NCBI GenBank assembly: GCA_963833115.1 | Contig: CAWHWS010000002.1 | Location: 248,001-312,000, forward strand | Length of the DNA: 64,000 bases | Direction of reading: 5' to 3' | From: Hasllibacter sp963833115 | Lineage (GTDB): Bacteria > Pseudomonadota > Alphaproteobacteria > Rhodobacterales > Rhodobacteraceae | In this document: piece by piece, positions 7,541 through 14,877 of the stretch | Layout: each line of letters starts with the position of its first letter | Position numbering within the stretch: position 1 is the stretch's first letter | Notes under the pieces: model-generated | The model's input: only the letters and a program-made list of their open reading frames with translations | Database searches by the model: none | What the model was told of the DNA's origin: nothing | Program-made: the position numbers and the translations under genes

Positions 7541-8486
7541 CGCCCATGTCCCGCACCAGCCGATGCTCGCCGGAGAGGCACATGAACCGCTGCCCGCGCA
7601 TCCGCCCGATGAGCGTCATGTCGAACCGCCGCGCGAGGTCCACGCCCCAGGCCGTGAACCCCGAGCGCGACGCCACCGCCGGCAGCCCCATCCGCGCCGC
7701 CTTGAGGACCATCTCCGACGTCAGGCGCCCGGTGGTGTAGAGGAGCTTGCCCGCCGGATCGGCCGCGTGGTCCAGCATCCAGCCCGCGATCTTGTCGACC
7801 GCGTTGTGCCGGCCCACGTCCTCCATGTAGGCCAGCATCCGCGGCCCCTCGCACAGCACGGTCCCGTGCACCGCCCCCGCCGCGAGGTAGAGCGACGGCA
7901 CGCGGTTGATCTCCCGCGCCAGCGCCCGGAGATCCGAGACCGCCACCCGCCCCGGCGGCAGGCGCAGTCCCTCGAGCCCCTCCATCATGTCGCCGAACAC
8001 CGTGCCCACCGCGCAGCCGGAGGTCCGCGTGCGCCGGGCGAGCTTCGCCTCGTGGTCGGTCTCGCGCGCCGTGCGCACCACCACCACCTCGAGCTCGGCG
8101 TCCACGTCGACGCCGGTGACCACGTCGTCGTCCCGGAGCATCCCCTGGTTGCGCAGGAACCCCAGCGCCAGCCATCGCGGATGGTCGCCGATGGTCATCG
8201 CCGTCACGATCTCCCGCGAGTTGAGGAAGATCGTCAGCGGCCGCTCCTCGATCACCGGCAGCGTCACCTCCGCCCCCGTCTGGTCGCGCCCGGTCACCGA
8301 ACGGGTCAGGCCCGCCCCCTCGGGATCCGGCAGGACCACGCCCCGAGGGGCCACGTCCGGCGGGGCCACGCCCCGAGGGGCCGCGCTCGCCCGGTCGGCA
8401 TCGGCCGGGGCCGCGCCCACCCGCGGCGGGCCGGGCCTGGCATCGTCGGGCGGGGGCGGCGCGGGGCGCGGCGGGGCGTCTGGCAT
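7533..8486 (-). CDS. fdhD: formate dehydrogenase accessory sulfurtransferase FdhD
   Basis: A 317-residue protein matching FdhD: ERPLTIFLNSREIVTAM, GDHPRWLALGFL, YMEDVGRHNAVDKIAGW, LYTTGRLTSEMVLKAA and ASRSGFTAWGVDLARR. FdhD passes sulfur from a cysteine desulfurase to the Mo cofactor before it enters formate dehydrogenase. In the E. coli protein the transfer loop has CxxC; here it reads TSGCAVGTVFG, a single Cys. The first 60 or so residues are Pro/Ala-rich and contain a short duplication (APRGV twice) matching a DNA repeat at about 8338-8384. It is the first gene of the minus-strand cofactor operon. No formate dehydrogenase gene lies in the window. Confidence 0.88.
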   Translation of the reverse strand: MPDAPPRPAPPPPDDARPGPPRVGAAPADADRASAAPRGVAPPDVAPRGVVLPDPEGAGLTRSVTGRDQTGAEVTLPVIEERPLTIFLNSREIVTAMTIGDHPRWLALGFLRNQGMLRDDDVVTGVDVDAELEVVVVRTARETDHEAKLARRTRTSGCAVGTVFGDMMEGLEGLRLPPGRVAVSDLRALAREINRVPSLYLAAGAVHGTVLCEGPRMLAYMEDVGRHNAVDKIAGWMLDHAADPAGKLLYTTGRLTSEMVLKAARMGLPAVASRSGFTAWGVDLARRFDMTLIGRMRGQRFMCLSGEHRLVRDMGDG

Positions 8487-8570
8487 GGCCCGACCCTATC
8501 CGCGCCCCGCCCGGGGCGGAAGGCCGCGCGCCCGCTGGACGGCGCCCCCGCGCCCCGCTAGCCGGGCGCC

Positions 8571-9263
8571 ATGGACCGCCCCCTGACCTATGCCCGCGGC
8601 GCGCGGGACGCCTCGCCCTTCGTGCTGGTGATCGTGCCCTTCGCCATGCTCTTCGGCGTCGTCGGCACCGAGGCGGGCCTGCCCCTGGCGCAGGTCATGG
8701 GCCTCTCGGTCGTCGTCATCGCCGGCGCCGCGCAGTTCACCGCCGTGCAGCTCCTGCAGGAGGGCGCGCCGGCCCTCGTGATCCTCCTCTCCGCCCTGGC
8801 GGTGAACCTGCGCATGGCGGTCTACTCGGCCGCGCTCACCCCCCATCTGGGCGCCGCCCCGGCCTGGCAGCGCGCGCTCGCGGCCTACGGCCTCACCGAT
8901 CAGAGCTTCGCCCTCGGGGCGACCGCCTTCGCCCGCGCGCCCGCCCGCCCCACCTCCGAGAAGATGCGCTATTTCGCCGGCACCTGCTCGGTGATCGTCC
9001 CGCTCTGGTACGCGTTCACCCTCGCCGGCGCCGTGCTCGGCACCGCCGTCCCCGCCGCGGTCCCGCTCGACTTCGCGGTGCCGATCGCCTTCCTCGCCCT
9101 CGTCGCGCCCATGCTGCGCAGCGCGCCCCATCTCGCCGCCGCCGCCACCGCCGTCATCGTCGCGCTCGCCGCGGCGGGGCTGCCCTGGAACGCGGGGCTG
9201 TTCCTCGCCTCCGCCGCCGCCATGCTGACGGGCGCCGAGGTCGAGCGCCGCCTCGCCCGATGA
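8571..9263 (+). CDS. azlC: AzlC family branched-chain amino acid exporter, large subunit
   Basis: A 230-residue membrane protein starting at ATG 8571. Features of AzlC include FAMLFGVVGTEAGL, VIAGAAQFTAVQLL, LAVNLRMAVYSAALTPHL and YGLTDQSFAL, spread over about five to seven hydrophobic helices. AzlC pairs with the small AzlD protein to export branched-chain amino acids or analogues, as first shown for azaleucine resistance in Bacillus. The gene ends in ATGA, overlapping azlD. It lies head-to-head with fdhD across an 84-base gap that must hold both promoters. Confidence 0.88.
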   Translation: MDRPLTYARGARDASPFVLVIVPFAMLFGVVGTEAGLPLAQVMGLSVVVIAGAAQFTAVQLLQEGAPALVILLSALAVNLRMAVYSAALTPHLGAAPAWQRALAAYGLTDQSFALGATAFARAPARPTSEKMRYFAGTCSVIVPLWYAFTLAGAVLGTAVPAAVPLDFAVPIAFLALVAPMLRSAPHLAAAATAVIVALAAAGLPWNAGLFLASAAAMLTGAEVERRLAR

Positions 9264-9595
9264 CCCCCGACGCGCCCCCGGCGGCCCTCTGGGCCCTGAT
9301 CGCCGCCATCGGCCTGGGCACCTGGCTCCTGCGGTTCAGCTTCCTGGGATTGATGGGCGGGCGGCGTTTCCCGCCCTGGGCCGAGCGCGTCCTGCGCTAC
9401 GCTCCCGTCGCGGTCCTGCCGGCCCTGGTCGCGCCGGGCGTCCTCTGGCCCGCCGCGACCGGCGGCGCGCCGGACGCCACGCGCCTGATCGCGGCCGCCG
9501 TCACGGTCGCGGCCGGCATGCTCACGCGCAACGTCCTCGCCGCGATCGTGGCCGGCGGCGCCGCGCTCGGCGCGGGCGTCGCCCTGGGCCTCTAG
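9260..9595 (+). CDS. azlD: AzlD family branched-chain amino acid exporter, small subunit
   Basis: A 111-residue hydrophobic protein with three or four predicted helices, in an ATGA overlap with azlC. It carries the AzlD pattern TWLLRFSFLGLMGGRRFPPW and RVLRYAPVAVLPALV. It is the obligatory small partner of AzlC in the exporter. Its TAG stop shares CTAG with the stop of the converging lipoprotein gene. Confidence 0.87.
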   Translation: MTPDAPPAALWALIAAIGLGTWLLRFSFLGLMGGRRFPPWAERVLRYAPVAVLPALVAPGVLWPAATGGAPDATRLIAAAVTVAAGMLTRNVLAAIVAGGAALGAGVALGL

Positions 9596-10236
9596 AGGCC
9601 GAGCGCCGCGGCCCGCTTGCCGGCGTTCTCGTCGGGGTCGTCGTCGACATGCAACGTGGTGACCACCCCCGGCCGCGCGCCGAACGCCTTCATCGCCGCC
9701 TTGGGGTACCAGCCGACGGGGAAGCCCTCGAACCCCGGCACCTGCGCCAGGATCCGGCTCGTCGCCAGCGCGCAGCTCGACTTCGACGCCGGCCCGTTCG
9801 CCATCACCAGCGCCAGCGCCCGCTCGGCCACCTCGGGGCTGACCTCGATGCGCTGCTCCACCGTCCGGAACGTCTGCCTGGTGTGGTAGTCGATATAGGC
9901 CCGGTAGTACCCCGGCGTCATCCCGTAGAGGACGTCGCCGCGCTCGACCATGACCCGCGCCGCCCCGCCGCCGCGATTGGCCGGGTTGTTGACCGGGTCG
10001 TTGAACGTGCCCGCCGGATCGAACGCCACCCTCTGCGAGGCGTTGACCACCAGGCCCGTGTGCGCCCCGCCATCCGTTCGGTTGGAGATCACCGTGACGA
10101 GCGTGAGGGACGGCGCCTCGGCGCTCGCATAGGCCGCGCGCGCCACGGCCGCCGGCGGCGCGCCGACCTCCTCCACCGCGCAACCCGCGAGAAGCAGCGC
10201 GCTCAGCAAGACCGCCAGGCGGGCGAGCCCGCTCAT
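9592..10236 (-). CDS. conserved lipoprotein of unknown function
   Basis: A 214-residue protein beginning with a hydrophobic signal and the lipobox LLAGC (Cys at residue 19), so it should be lipid-anchored in the periplasm or outer membrane. The mature part has no motif I can name; it includes VISNRTDGGAHTGLVV, a Pro/Asn-rich FNDPVNNPANRGGG stretch and PVGWYPKAAMKAFGA. It follows the cytochrome oxidase subunit IV gene with an ATGA overlap, so the two are probably co-expressed. The cytoplasmic or periplasmic partner is unknown. It ends in the CTAG shared with azlD. Confidence 0.7.
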   Translation of the reverse strand: MSGLARLAVLLSALLLAGCAVEEVGAPPAAVARAAYASAEAPSLTLVTVISNRTDGGAHTGLVVNASQRVAFDPAGTFNDPVNNPANRGGGAARVMVERGDVLYGMTPGYYRAYIDYHTRQTFRTVEQRIEVSPEVAERALALVMANGPASKSSCALATSRILAQVPGFEGFPVGWYPKAAMKAFGARPGVVTTLHVDDDPDENAGKRAAALGL

Positions 10237-10367
10237 CCGTTGACGAGGTAGAGCAGGATCAGCGCGACCACGATCACGATCACCGCCCGCACCGACCAGC
10301 GCACGAACCCCTCGAAGGTCCGCTCGTGCTCCTCGATGTCCATCTTGCCGGGCTCGTGCTCCGCCAT
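10233..10367 (-). CDS. aa3-type cytochrome c oxidase subunit IV
   Basis: A 44-residue protein starting at ATG 10367. An acidic, His-containing amino end (MAEHEPGKMDIEEHERTF) is followed by GFVRWSVRAVIVIVVAL, one membrane helix, and a short tail. This layout is that of the small subunit IV of Paracoccus/Rhodobacter aa3 oxidase, a single-helix protein whose loss has little effect on known oxidases. Oxidase subunits I-III are not in the window. The stop overlaps the start of the lipoprotein gene. Confidence 0.82.
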   Translation of the reverse strand: MAEHEPGKMDIEEHERTFEGFVRWSVRAVIVIVVALILLYLVNG

Positions 10368-10401
10368 CGATCCGCGCTCCCCTTGCGATTGCCGCGCAGC
10401 C

Positions 10402-11517
10402 CTAGCCCGCCGCGCCCGCGCTGTCACCAGGGCCCGGCACCGCCGCCTCGGCCGCGAGCGTCCAGCGCCACACGCCCTCCTCGTCCGTACGCACCGCCTG
10501 GCCCAGGTGCATCAGATGGTTGAGGTGCGCCACCGCCTCGGCCAGGGCGAGCCCGTACTCCCCCTCCCCGATCGGCCGGCGGAACAGCGGCGCGAAGCAC
10601 CCCGCCGCCGTGCGCGGCTCCGTCAGCCAGCCCTTGAGCCGCCCGAGCGCGCCGTGATGGTTGTCGATGAGCTGCGCGAGCCGCGCCGGCGCCCCGGTGA
10701 ACGGGAGCTTGTGCCCCGGAAGCACCAGGTGCCGCGGCTCCGCCACCCCGAGGAGGACCTCGCACGCCTCGAGCCAGTCGGCCAGCGGATCGGCGTCCGG
10801 CTCGGTCGCGTAGACCCCGATATTGGGCGAGATCCCGGGCAGGATCTGATCCCCCGCGAGCACCAGGTCGTCCGACATCGACCACAGCGTGAGGTGGTCC
10901 GGCGCGTGCCCGCCGCCATAGCGCACCATCCAGTCGCGCCCGCCGGCCGCGAACGGCTCCGCGTCCGCCACCCGCTCGAACCCGAGCGGGATCGGATGCA
11001 CCATGTCGGCGAAGTTGAACGGCCGCGCGGCCCGCCGCGCCTCCAGCACGTCCGCGTCCATCCCCGCGGCGCGCCAGAACGCCAGGGTGCGCGCGTCCGG
11101 CACGGCCTGCTCGTCGAGCACCAGCATCCGCGCCATCAGCCAGGAGGTGCGAGAGGCCGCGATCCGCGCCCCCCGTTCCGCGAACCAGCCCGCGAGGCCG
11201 ACATGGTCCGGATGGTGATGGGTCGCCAGCACCCGCTCCACCGGCCGGCCGCCCAGGGGGCCCGCGAGCAGCGCCTCCCAGATGGCCCGCGTCCGGCGCG
11301 AATCGAACCCGGTGTCGACGATCGTCCACCCCGCCCCCTCGTCGAGGGCGTAGACGTTCACATGGTCGAGCGCCATCGGCAGGGGCAGCCGCATCCACAG
11401 CACCCCCTCCGCGATCTCGGTCGCCTCCCCCTCGGCGGGGGGCTCGGCGAACGGATGGCGCACGCCGCCGCCGGGCCGGCCGTCAGGCATCGCGCGGGCG
11501 CCCTCGCTCGGTGCCAC
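10402..11517 (-). CDS. metallo-beta-lactamase-fold hydrolase
   Basis: A 371-residue protein if started at GTG 11517, or 362 from ATG 11490; the GTG is kept because it lies only 9 bases after the upstream gene. The zinc motif THHHPDHVG (HxHxDH) is clear, with IVDTGFDS before it and GGHAPDHLTLW and LAGDQILPGISPNIG after it, which supply the remaining metal ligands. A helical carboxyl part follows, as in GloB/LACTB2-like hydrolases that act on thioesters or similar substrates. It is downstream of, and probably co-transcribed with, an acyl-CoA dehydrogenase gene, so an acyl-thioester substrate is plausible. The substrate itself is not visible in the sequence. Confidence 0.82.
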   Translation of the reverse strand: MAPSEGARAMPDGRPGGGVRHPFAEPPAEGEATEIAEGVLWMRLPLPMALDHVNVYALDEGAGWTIVDTGFDSRRTRAIWEALLAGPLGGRPVERVLATHHHPDHVGLAGWFAERGARIAASRTSWLMARMLVLDEQAVPDARTLAFWRAAGMDADVLEARRAARPFNFADMVHPIPLGFERVADAEPFAAGGRDWMVRYGGGHAPDHLTLWSMSDDLVLAGDQILPGISPNIGVYATEPDADPLADWLEACEVLLGVAEPRHLVLPGHKLPFTGAPARLAQLIDNHHGALGRLKGWLTEPRTAAGCFAPLFRRPIGEGEYGLALAEAVAHLNHLMHLGQAVRTDEEGVWRWTLAAEAAVPGPGDSAGAAG

Positions 11518-11526
11518 TCACGCCCC

Positions 11527-13251
11527 TCACGCCGCCAGGTCGCCCAGCGACAGGGCGTAGAGCCCCTCCGCCCCCGCCCGCGCCTGCGCCAGCAGCCCCT
11601 GATGCTCGGGCAGCATCCGCCCGACATAGAACGCCGCGAGGTGCCGCCGCGGCCCCTCGGCCCCGCCGGGCGCGCCGGCCGCCTCGGCCAGGGCGGCGCG
11701 CAGGTGGAAATGCCCCCCCAGCACCCGCGCGAACGCCCGCAGATAGGGGACCGCCCCCGCGAACCGGTCGCGCATGTCCTGGGCCAGCAGGGTCTCGGTC
11801 GCCTCGCGCAGGTTCTCGGCCGCCTCGAACACCGCCGCCGCGTCCGCCGCCCAGGACCCCTTGGCCGCGTCCGCCGTCGCGCAGACCTCGTCGATCATCG
11901 CGAAGGCCGCTTCGCCCCCGTCCATCATCTTGCGCGCCACGAGGTCCATCGCCTGGATGCCGTTGGTCCCCTCGTAGATCGCCGTCACCCGCACGTCGCG
12001 GCTGTACTGCGCGGCGCCGGTCTCCTCGATGAAACCCATGCCGCCATGGACCTGCACCCCCTCGGCCGCGACCTCCATGCCGACATCGGTGCCGAACGCC
12101 TTGGTGATCGGCGTCAGGAGCGCGGCCCGCGCGGTCCAGGCATGCTCGCCGGTCGCCACGCTCATGTCGATCGCCACGGCGTTCGACAGCGCGATCGCCC
12201 GCGCCGCGAACGTGTCCGCCTTCATCCGGGTAAGCATCCGGCGGACGTCCGCGTGCTCGGCGATGGCGCCCGTGCCCTCGGCCTTCCCCTGCTTGCGGTC
12301 GAGCGCGTAGGCGAGCGCGTGCTGGTAGGCGCCCTCGGCCACCCCGATCCCCTGCACGCCCACGCCCACGCGCGCGTTGTTCATCATGGTGAACATCGCC
12401 GCCATGCCCCGGTGCGGCTCGCCGACGAGCCAGCCGGTCGCGCCGTCGTACTGCATCACCGCGGTCGGCGAGCCGTGCAGCCCCATCTTGTGCTCCAGGC
12501 TCACCACCTTGAGGGCGTTGGCCACCCCGGCGTTCCCCTCCGCGTCGGGGATGTTGCGCGGCACCATGAAGAGGCTGATCCCCCGCGTGCCCTCGCCGGC
12601 ATCCGGCAGCCGCGCCAGCACGAGATGGCACACGTTGGTCGAGAAATCGTTGTCCCCCCAGGAGATGTAGATCTTCTGCCCCGTCACCGAATAGGTCCCG
12701 TCCCCGTTCGGCTCGGCCTTGGTGCGCAGCGCGCCCACGTCGGATCCCGCCTGCGGCTCGGTCAGGTTCATCGTCCCGCACCACTCCCCCGCGATCAGCT
12801 TGGGGAGATACAGCGCCTTGATCTCGTCCGACGCATGCGCCTCGAGCGCCTCGATCTGCCCCTGCGTCATCAGGGGGTTGAGCTGCAGCGCCAGGCAGGC
12901 GCTCGCCATCATCTCGTTCACCGCCGTCGTCACCGTCATCGGCAGGCCCATGCCGCCATGGGCCACCGGCGCCGCCATCCCGACCCAGCCGCCCTCCGCG
13001 ATCGCGCGGAAGCCCGCCCCGTAACCCTCCGGCGTGCGCACCACCCCGTTCTCGAGCCGCGAGCCCTGCACGTCGCCGACCCGCTGCAGGGGCGCCAGCA
13101 CCTCCTCGCAGAGCTTGCCCGCCTCCGCGAGGATCGCCGCCACCGTGCCGGCGTCGGCGTCCGCGAACCGCTCCGTCGCCGTCACCTGCGCCAGGTCCAC
13201 CACCTTGTCGAAGAGGAACGCGTATTCCGAGACGGGGGCACGATAGGGCAT
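11527..13251 (-). CDS. acyl-CoA dehydrogenase, long form similar to 3-methylmercaptopropionyl-CoA dehydrogenase (DmdC)
   Basis: A 574-residue flavoprotein starting at ATG 13251 with MPYRAPVSEYAFLFDKV, the amino end usual in the DmdC-like long acyl-CoA dehydrogenases. AMNLTEPQAGSD-type FAD contact (here TMNLTEPQAGSDVGALRT), QKIYISWGDND and VHGGMGFIEETGAAQYSRD mark the fold, and an extra carboxyl domain of about 120 residues follows. In marine Rhodobacterales such enzymes act in demethylated DMSP breakdown or on short acyl-CoAs. Which substrate applies here cannot be told from sequence. It is first in a two-gene unit with the metallo-hydrolase. Confidence 0.85.
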   Translation of the reverse strand: MPYRAPVSEYAFLFDKVVDLAQVTATERFADADAGTVAAILAEAGKLCEEVLAPLQRVGDVQGSRLENGVVRTPEGYGAGFRAIAEGGWVGMAAPVAHGGMGLPMTVTTAVNEMMASACLALQLNPLMTQGQIEALEAHASDEIKALYLPKLIAGEWCGTMNLTEPQAGSDVGALRTKAEPNGDGTYSVTGQKIYISWGDNDFSTNVCHLVLARLPDAGEGTRGISLFMVPRNIPDAEGNAGVANALKVVSLEHKMGLHGSPTAVMQYDGATGWLVGEPHRGMAAMFTMMNNARVGVGVQGIGVAEGAYQHALAYALDRKQGKAEGTGAIAEHADVRRMLTRMKADTFAARAIALSNAVAIDMSVATGEHAWTARAALLTPITKAFGTDVGMEVAAEGVQVHGGMGFIEETGAAQYSRDVRVTAIYEGTNGIQAMDLVARKMMDGGEAAFAMIDEVCATADAAKGSWAADAAAVFEAAENLREATETLLAQDMRDRFAGAVPYLRAFARVLGGHFHLRAALAEAAGAPGGAEGPRRHLAAFYVGRMLPEHQGLLAQARAGAEGLYALSLGDLAA

Positions 13252-13351
13252 TGGCGGAACCTCTGATGCTGGAATACGGCTGACGCGCACGGTAACCGCG
13301 CGCGCCCCGCGTGCTACCGGAACGCGGCGTCACGGCAAGGAGGGACCGGCC

Positions 13352-14272
13352 ATGCCCAGCGCGCCCCGCCTCGGCCCCGGCGACGTCGCCCGCGCCGCCG
13401 CCATCCTCGCCGCCGGCGGCCTCGTCGCCATCCCGACCGAGACCGTATACGGCCTCGCCGCCGACGCACGGGACGGCGCCGCCGTCGCGCGCGTCTTCGC
13501 CGCCAAGGGCCGCCCGTCCTTCAACCCGCTCATCGTCCACGCCGCGGCCGCCGCCGACGCCTTCGCCCTCGGCCGCGCCGGCCCCGAGGCCCGGGCCCTG
13601 GCCGCCGCCTTCTGGCCCGGCCCCCTCACCCTGGTCCTGCCGCTGCGCGAGGGCGCGGGGCTCGCCCCCCTCGTGACCGCCGGGCTCGGCACCGTGGCGC
13701 TGCGCGTCCCCGGCGGGCCGCTCGCGGGCGCGCTCCTCGCGGCCTTCGGCGGGCCGCTCGCGGCCCCGTCCGCGAACCCCTCCGGCCGGATCAGCCCGAC
13801 CACCGCCGCCCATGTCGCCGCCACCCTCGGCGCCCGCATCGACGCCATCCTCGATGGCGGCCCCTGCGCCGTCGGCCTCGAGAGCACCATCGTCGGCCTC
13901 GCCGGCCCGCCCACCCTCCTGCGCGAGGGCGGCATCCCCCGAGAGGCGATCGAGGCGATCGTCGGCCCCCTCGCCGCCCCCGGCCCCGGCATCGCCGCGC
14001 CGGGCGCCCTCGCCTCGCATTACGCCCCCCGCGGCCCGGTGCGGCTGGAGGCGCTCGCGCCGAGGCCCGGCGAGGCGATGCTCGGCTTCGGCCCGGTCCC
14101 GGGGGAGCGCACGCTCAGCGCCGCAGGAGACCTCGTGGAGGCGGCCGCGACCCTCTTCGGCCATCTCCACGCGCTCGACGACGGCCGCCCGCTCGCGGTG
14201 GCGCCCGTCCCGGACCATGGCCTCGGGCGCGCGATCAACGACCGCCTCCGCCGCGCCGCCGCCCCGCGCTAG
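13352..14272 (+). CDS. L-threonylcarbamoyladenylate synthase, Sua5 type
   Basis: A 306-residue protein combining the YrdC domain (residues 1 to about 200; GGLVAIPTETVYGLAADA, AAKGRPSFNPLIVH and SANPSGRISPT) with the carboxyl Sua5 domain (APGALASHYAPRGPV onward). It makes threonylcarbamoyl-AMP from threonine, bicarbonate and ATP, the first step of tRNA t6A modification. The ATG has GGAGG 9 bases upstream. It ends in CTAG, but the facing gene stops 18 bases further on, so this is the one convergent pair in the window that does not overlap. Confidence 0.92.
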   Translation: MPSAPRLGPGDVARAAAILAAGGLVAIPTETVYGLAADARDGAAVARVFAAKGRPSFNPLIVHAAAAADAFALGRAGPEARALAAAFWPGPLTLVLPLREGAGLAPLVTAGLGTVALRVPGGPLAGALLAAFGGPLAAPSANPSGRISPTTAAHVAATLGARIDAILDGGPCAVGLESTIVGLAGPPTLLREGGIPREAIEAIVGPLAAPGPGIAAPGALASHYAPRGPVRLEALAPRPGEAMLGFGPVPGERTLSAAGDLVEAAATLFGHLHALDDGRPLAVAPVPDHGLGRAINDRLRRAAAPR

Positions 14273-14290
14273 GCCCGAGTCAGGCCCGCA

Positions 14291-14845
14291 TCAGGCCCGC
14301 CCGGCCGCCCCCGAGAGGCTCCCGGGCTCCACGCCGAGCACCGCCAGCGCCGCCACCCATTTCGCGTCGTCCGGCAGGCCGAAGACCAGGCGCGGCGAGG
14401 CCGGCACCGTGAGCCAGCCATTGCCCGCGAGCTCGTCCTCGAGCTGCCCCTCCGACCAGCCGGCATAGCCCAGCGTCACCAGCGCCCGCTCGGGCCCGGC
14501 CCCCGCGGCCATCGCCTCGAGGACGTCGCGCGTCGCGGTCATCGCGAAGCGCTCGCCCACCCGCTTGGTCGACACGTCCCCGTCCCATTCGGGCGAATGC
14601 AGCACGAAGCCGCGCCCCGGCTCCACCGGCCCGCCCATGTGGACCTCCACCTCGCGGCAGCCCTCCACCGGCAGCTCCAGATGCTCGGCCAGGTCGCGCA
14701 GGGTCATGTCCGCGGAGGGCTTGTTGACCGTCAGGCCCATCGCCCCGTCCTCGGAATGGGCGCACACGAAGATCACGGCGCGCTCGAACCGCGCGTCCTC
14801 CATGCCCGGCATGGCGATCAGGAGGGAGCCCGTCAGGTCCTGCAC
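14291..14845 (-). CDS. YqgE/AlgH family protein (UPF0301)
   Basis: A 184-residue protein starting at GTG 14845. It has the family pattern LTGSLLIAMPGMEDARFERA, VIFVCAHSEDGAMGLTVNKP, MGGPVEPGRGFVLHS and LVTLGYAGWSEGQLEDEL. The function is not firmly known. Members are cytosolic and often sit near redox or DNA-maintenance genes. Length and motifs are complete. It lies downstream of, and on the same strand as, the RND pump genes with a 32-base gap, so read-through is possible. Confidence 0.88.
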   Translation of the reverse strand: MQDLTGSLLIAMPGMEDARFERAVIFVCAHSEDGAMGLTVNKPSADMTLRDLAEHLELPVEGCREVEVHMGGPVEPGRGFVLHSPEWDGDVSTKRVGERFAMTATRDVLEAMAAGAGPERALVTLGYAGWSEGQLEDELAGNGWLTVPASPRLVFGLPDDAKWVAALAVLGVEPGSLSGAAGRA

Positions 14846-14877
14846 ACGCCCCCCCTGCCACCCCGGGCGGGGCGCGA

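Noticed and set aside
8338..8384. Short duplicated GGGGCCACG/CCCCGAGGGG stretch in fdhD considered as a regulatory repeat
   Set aside because: It is in the coding region and encodes a low-complexity Pro/Ala linker; slippage is the likely cause.
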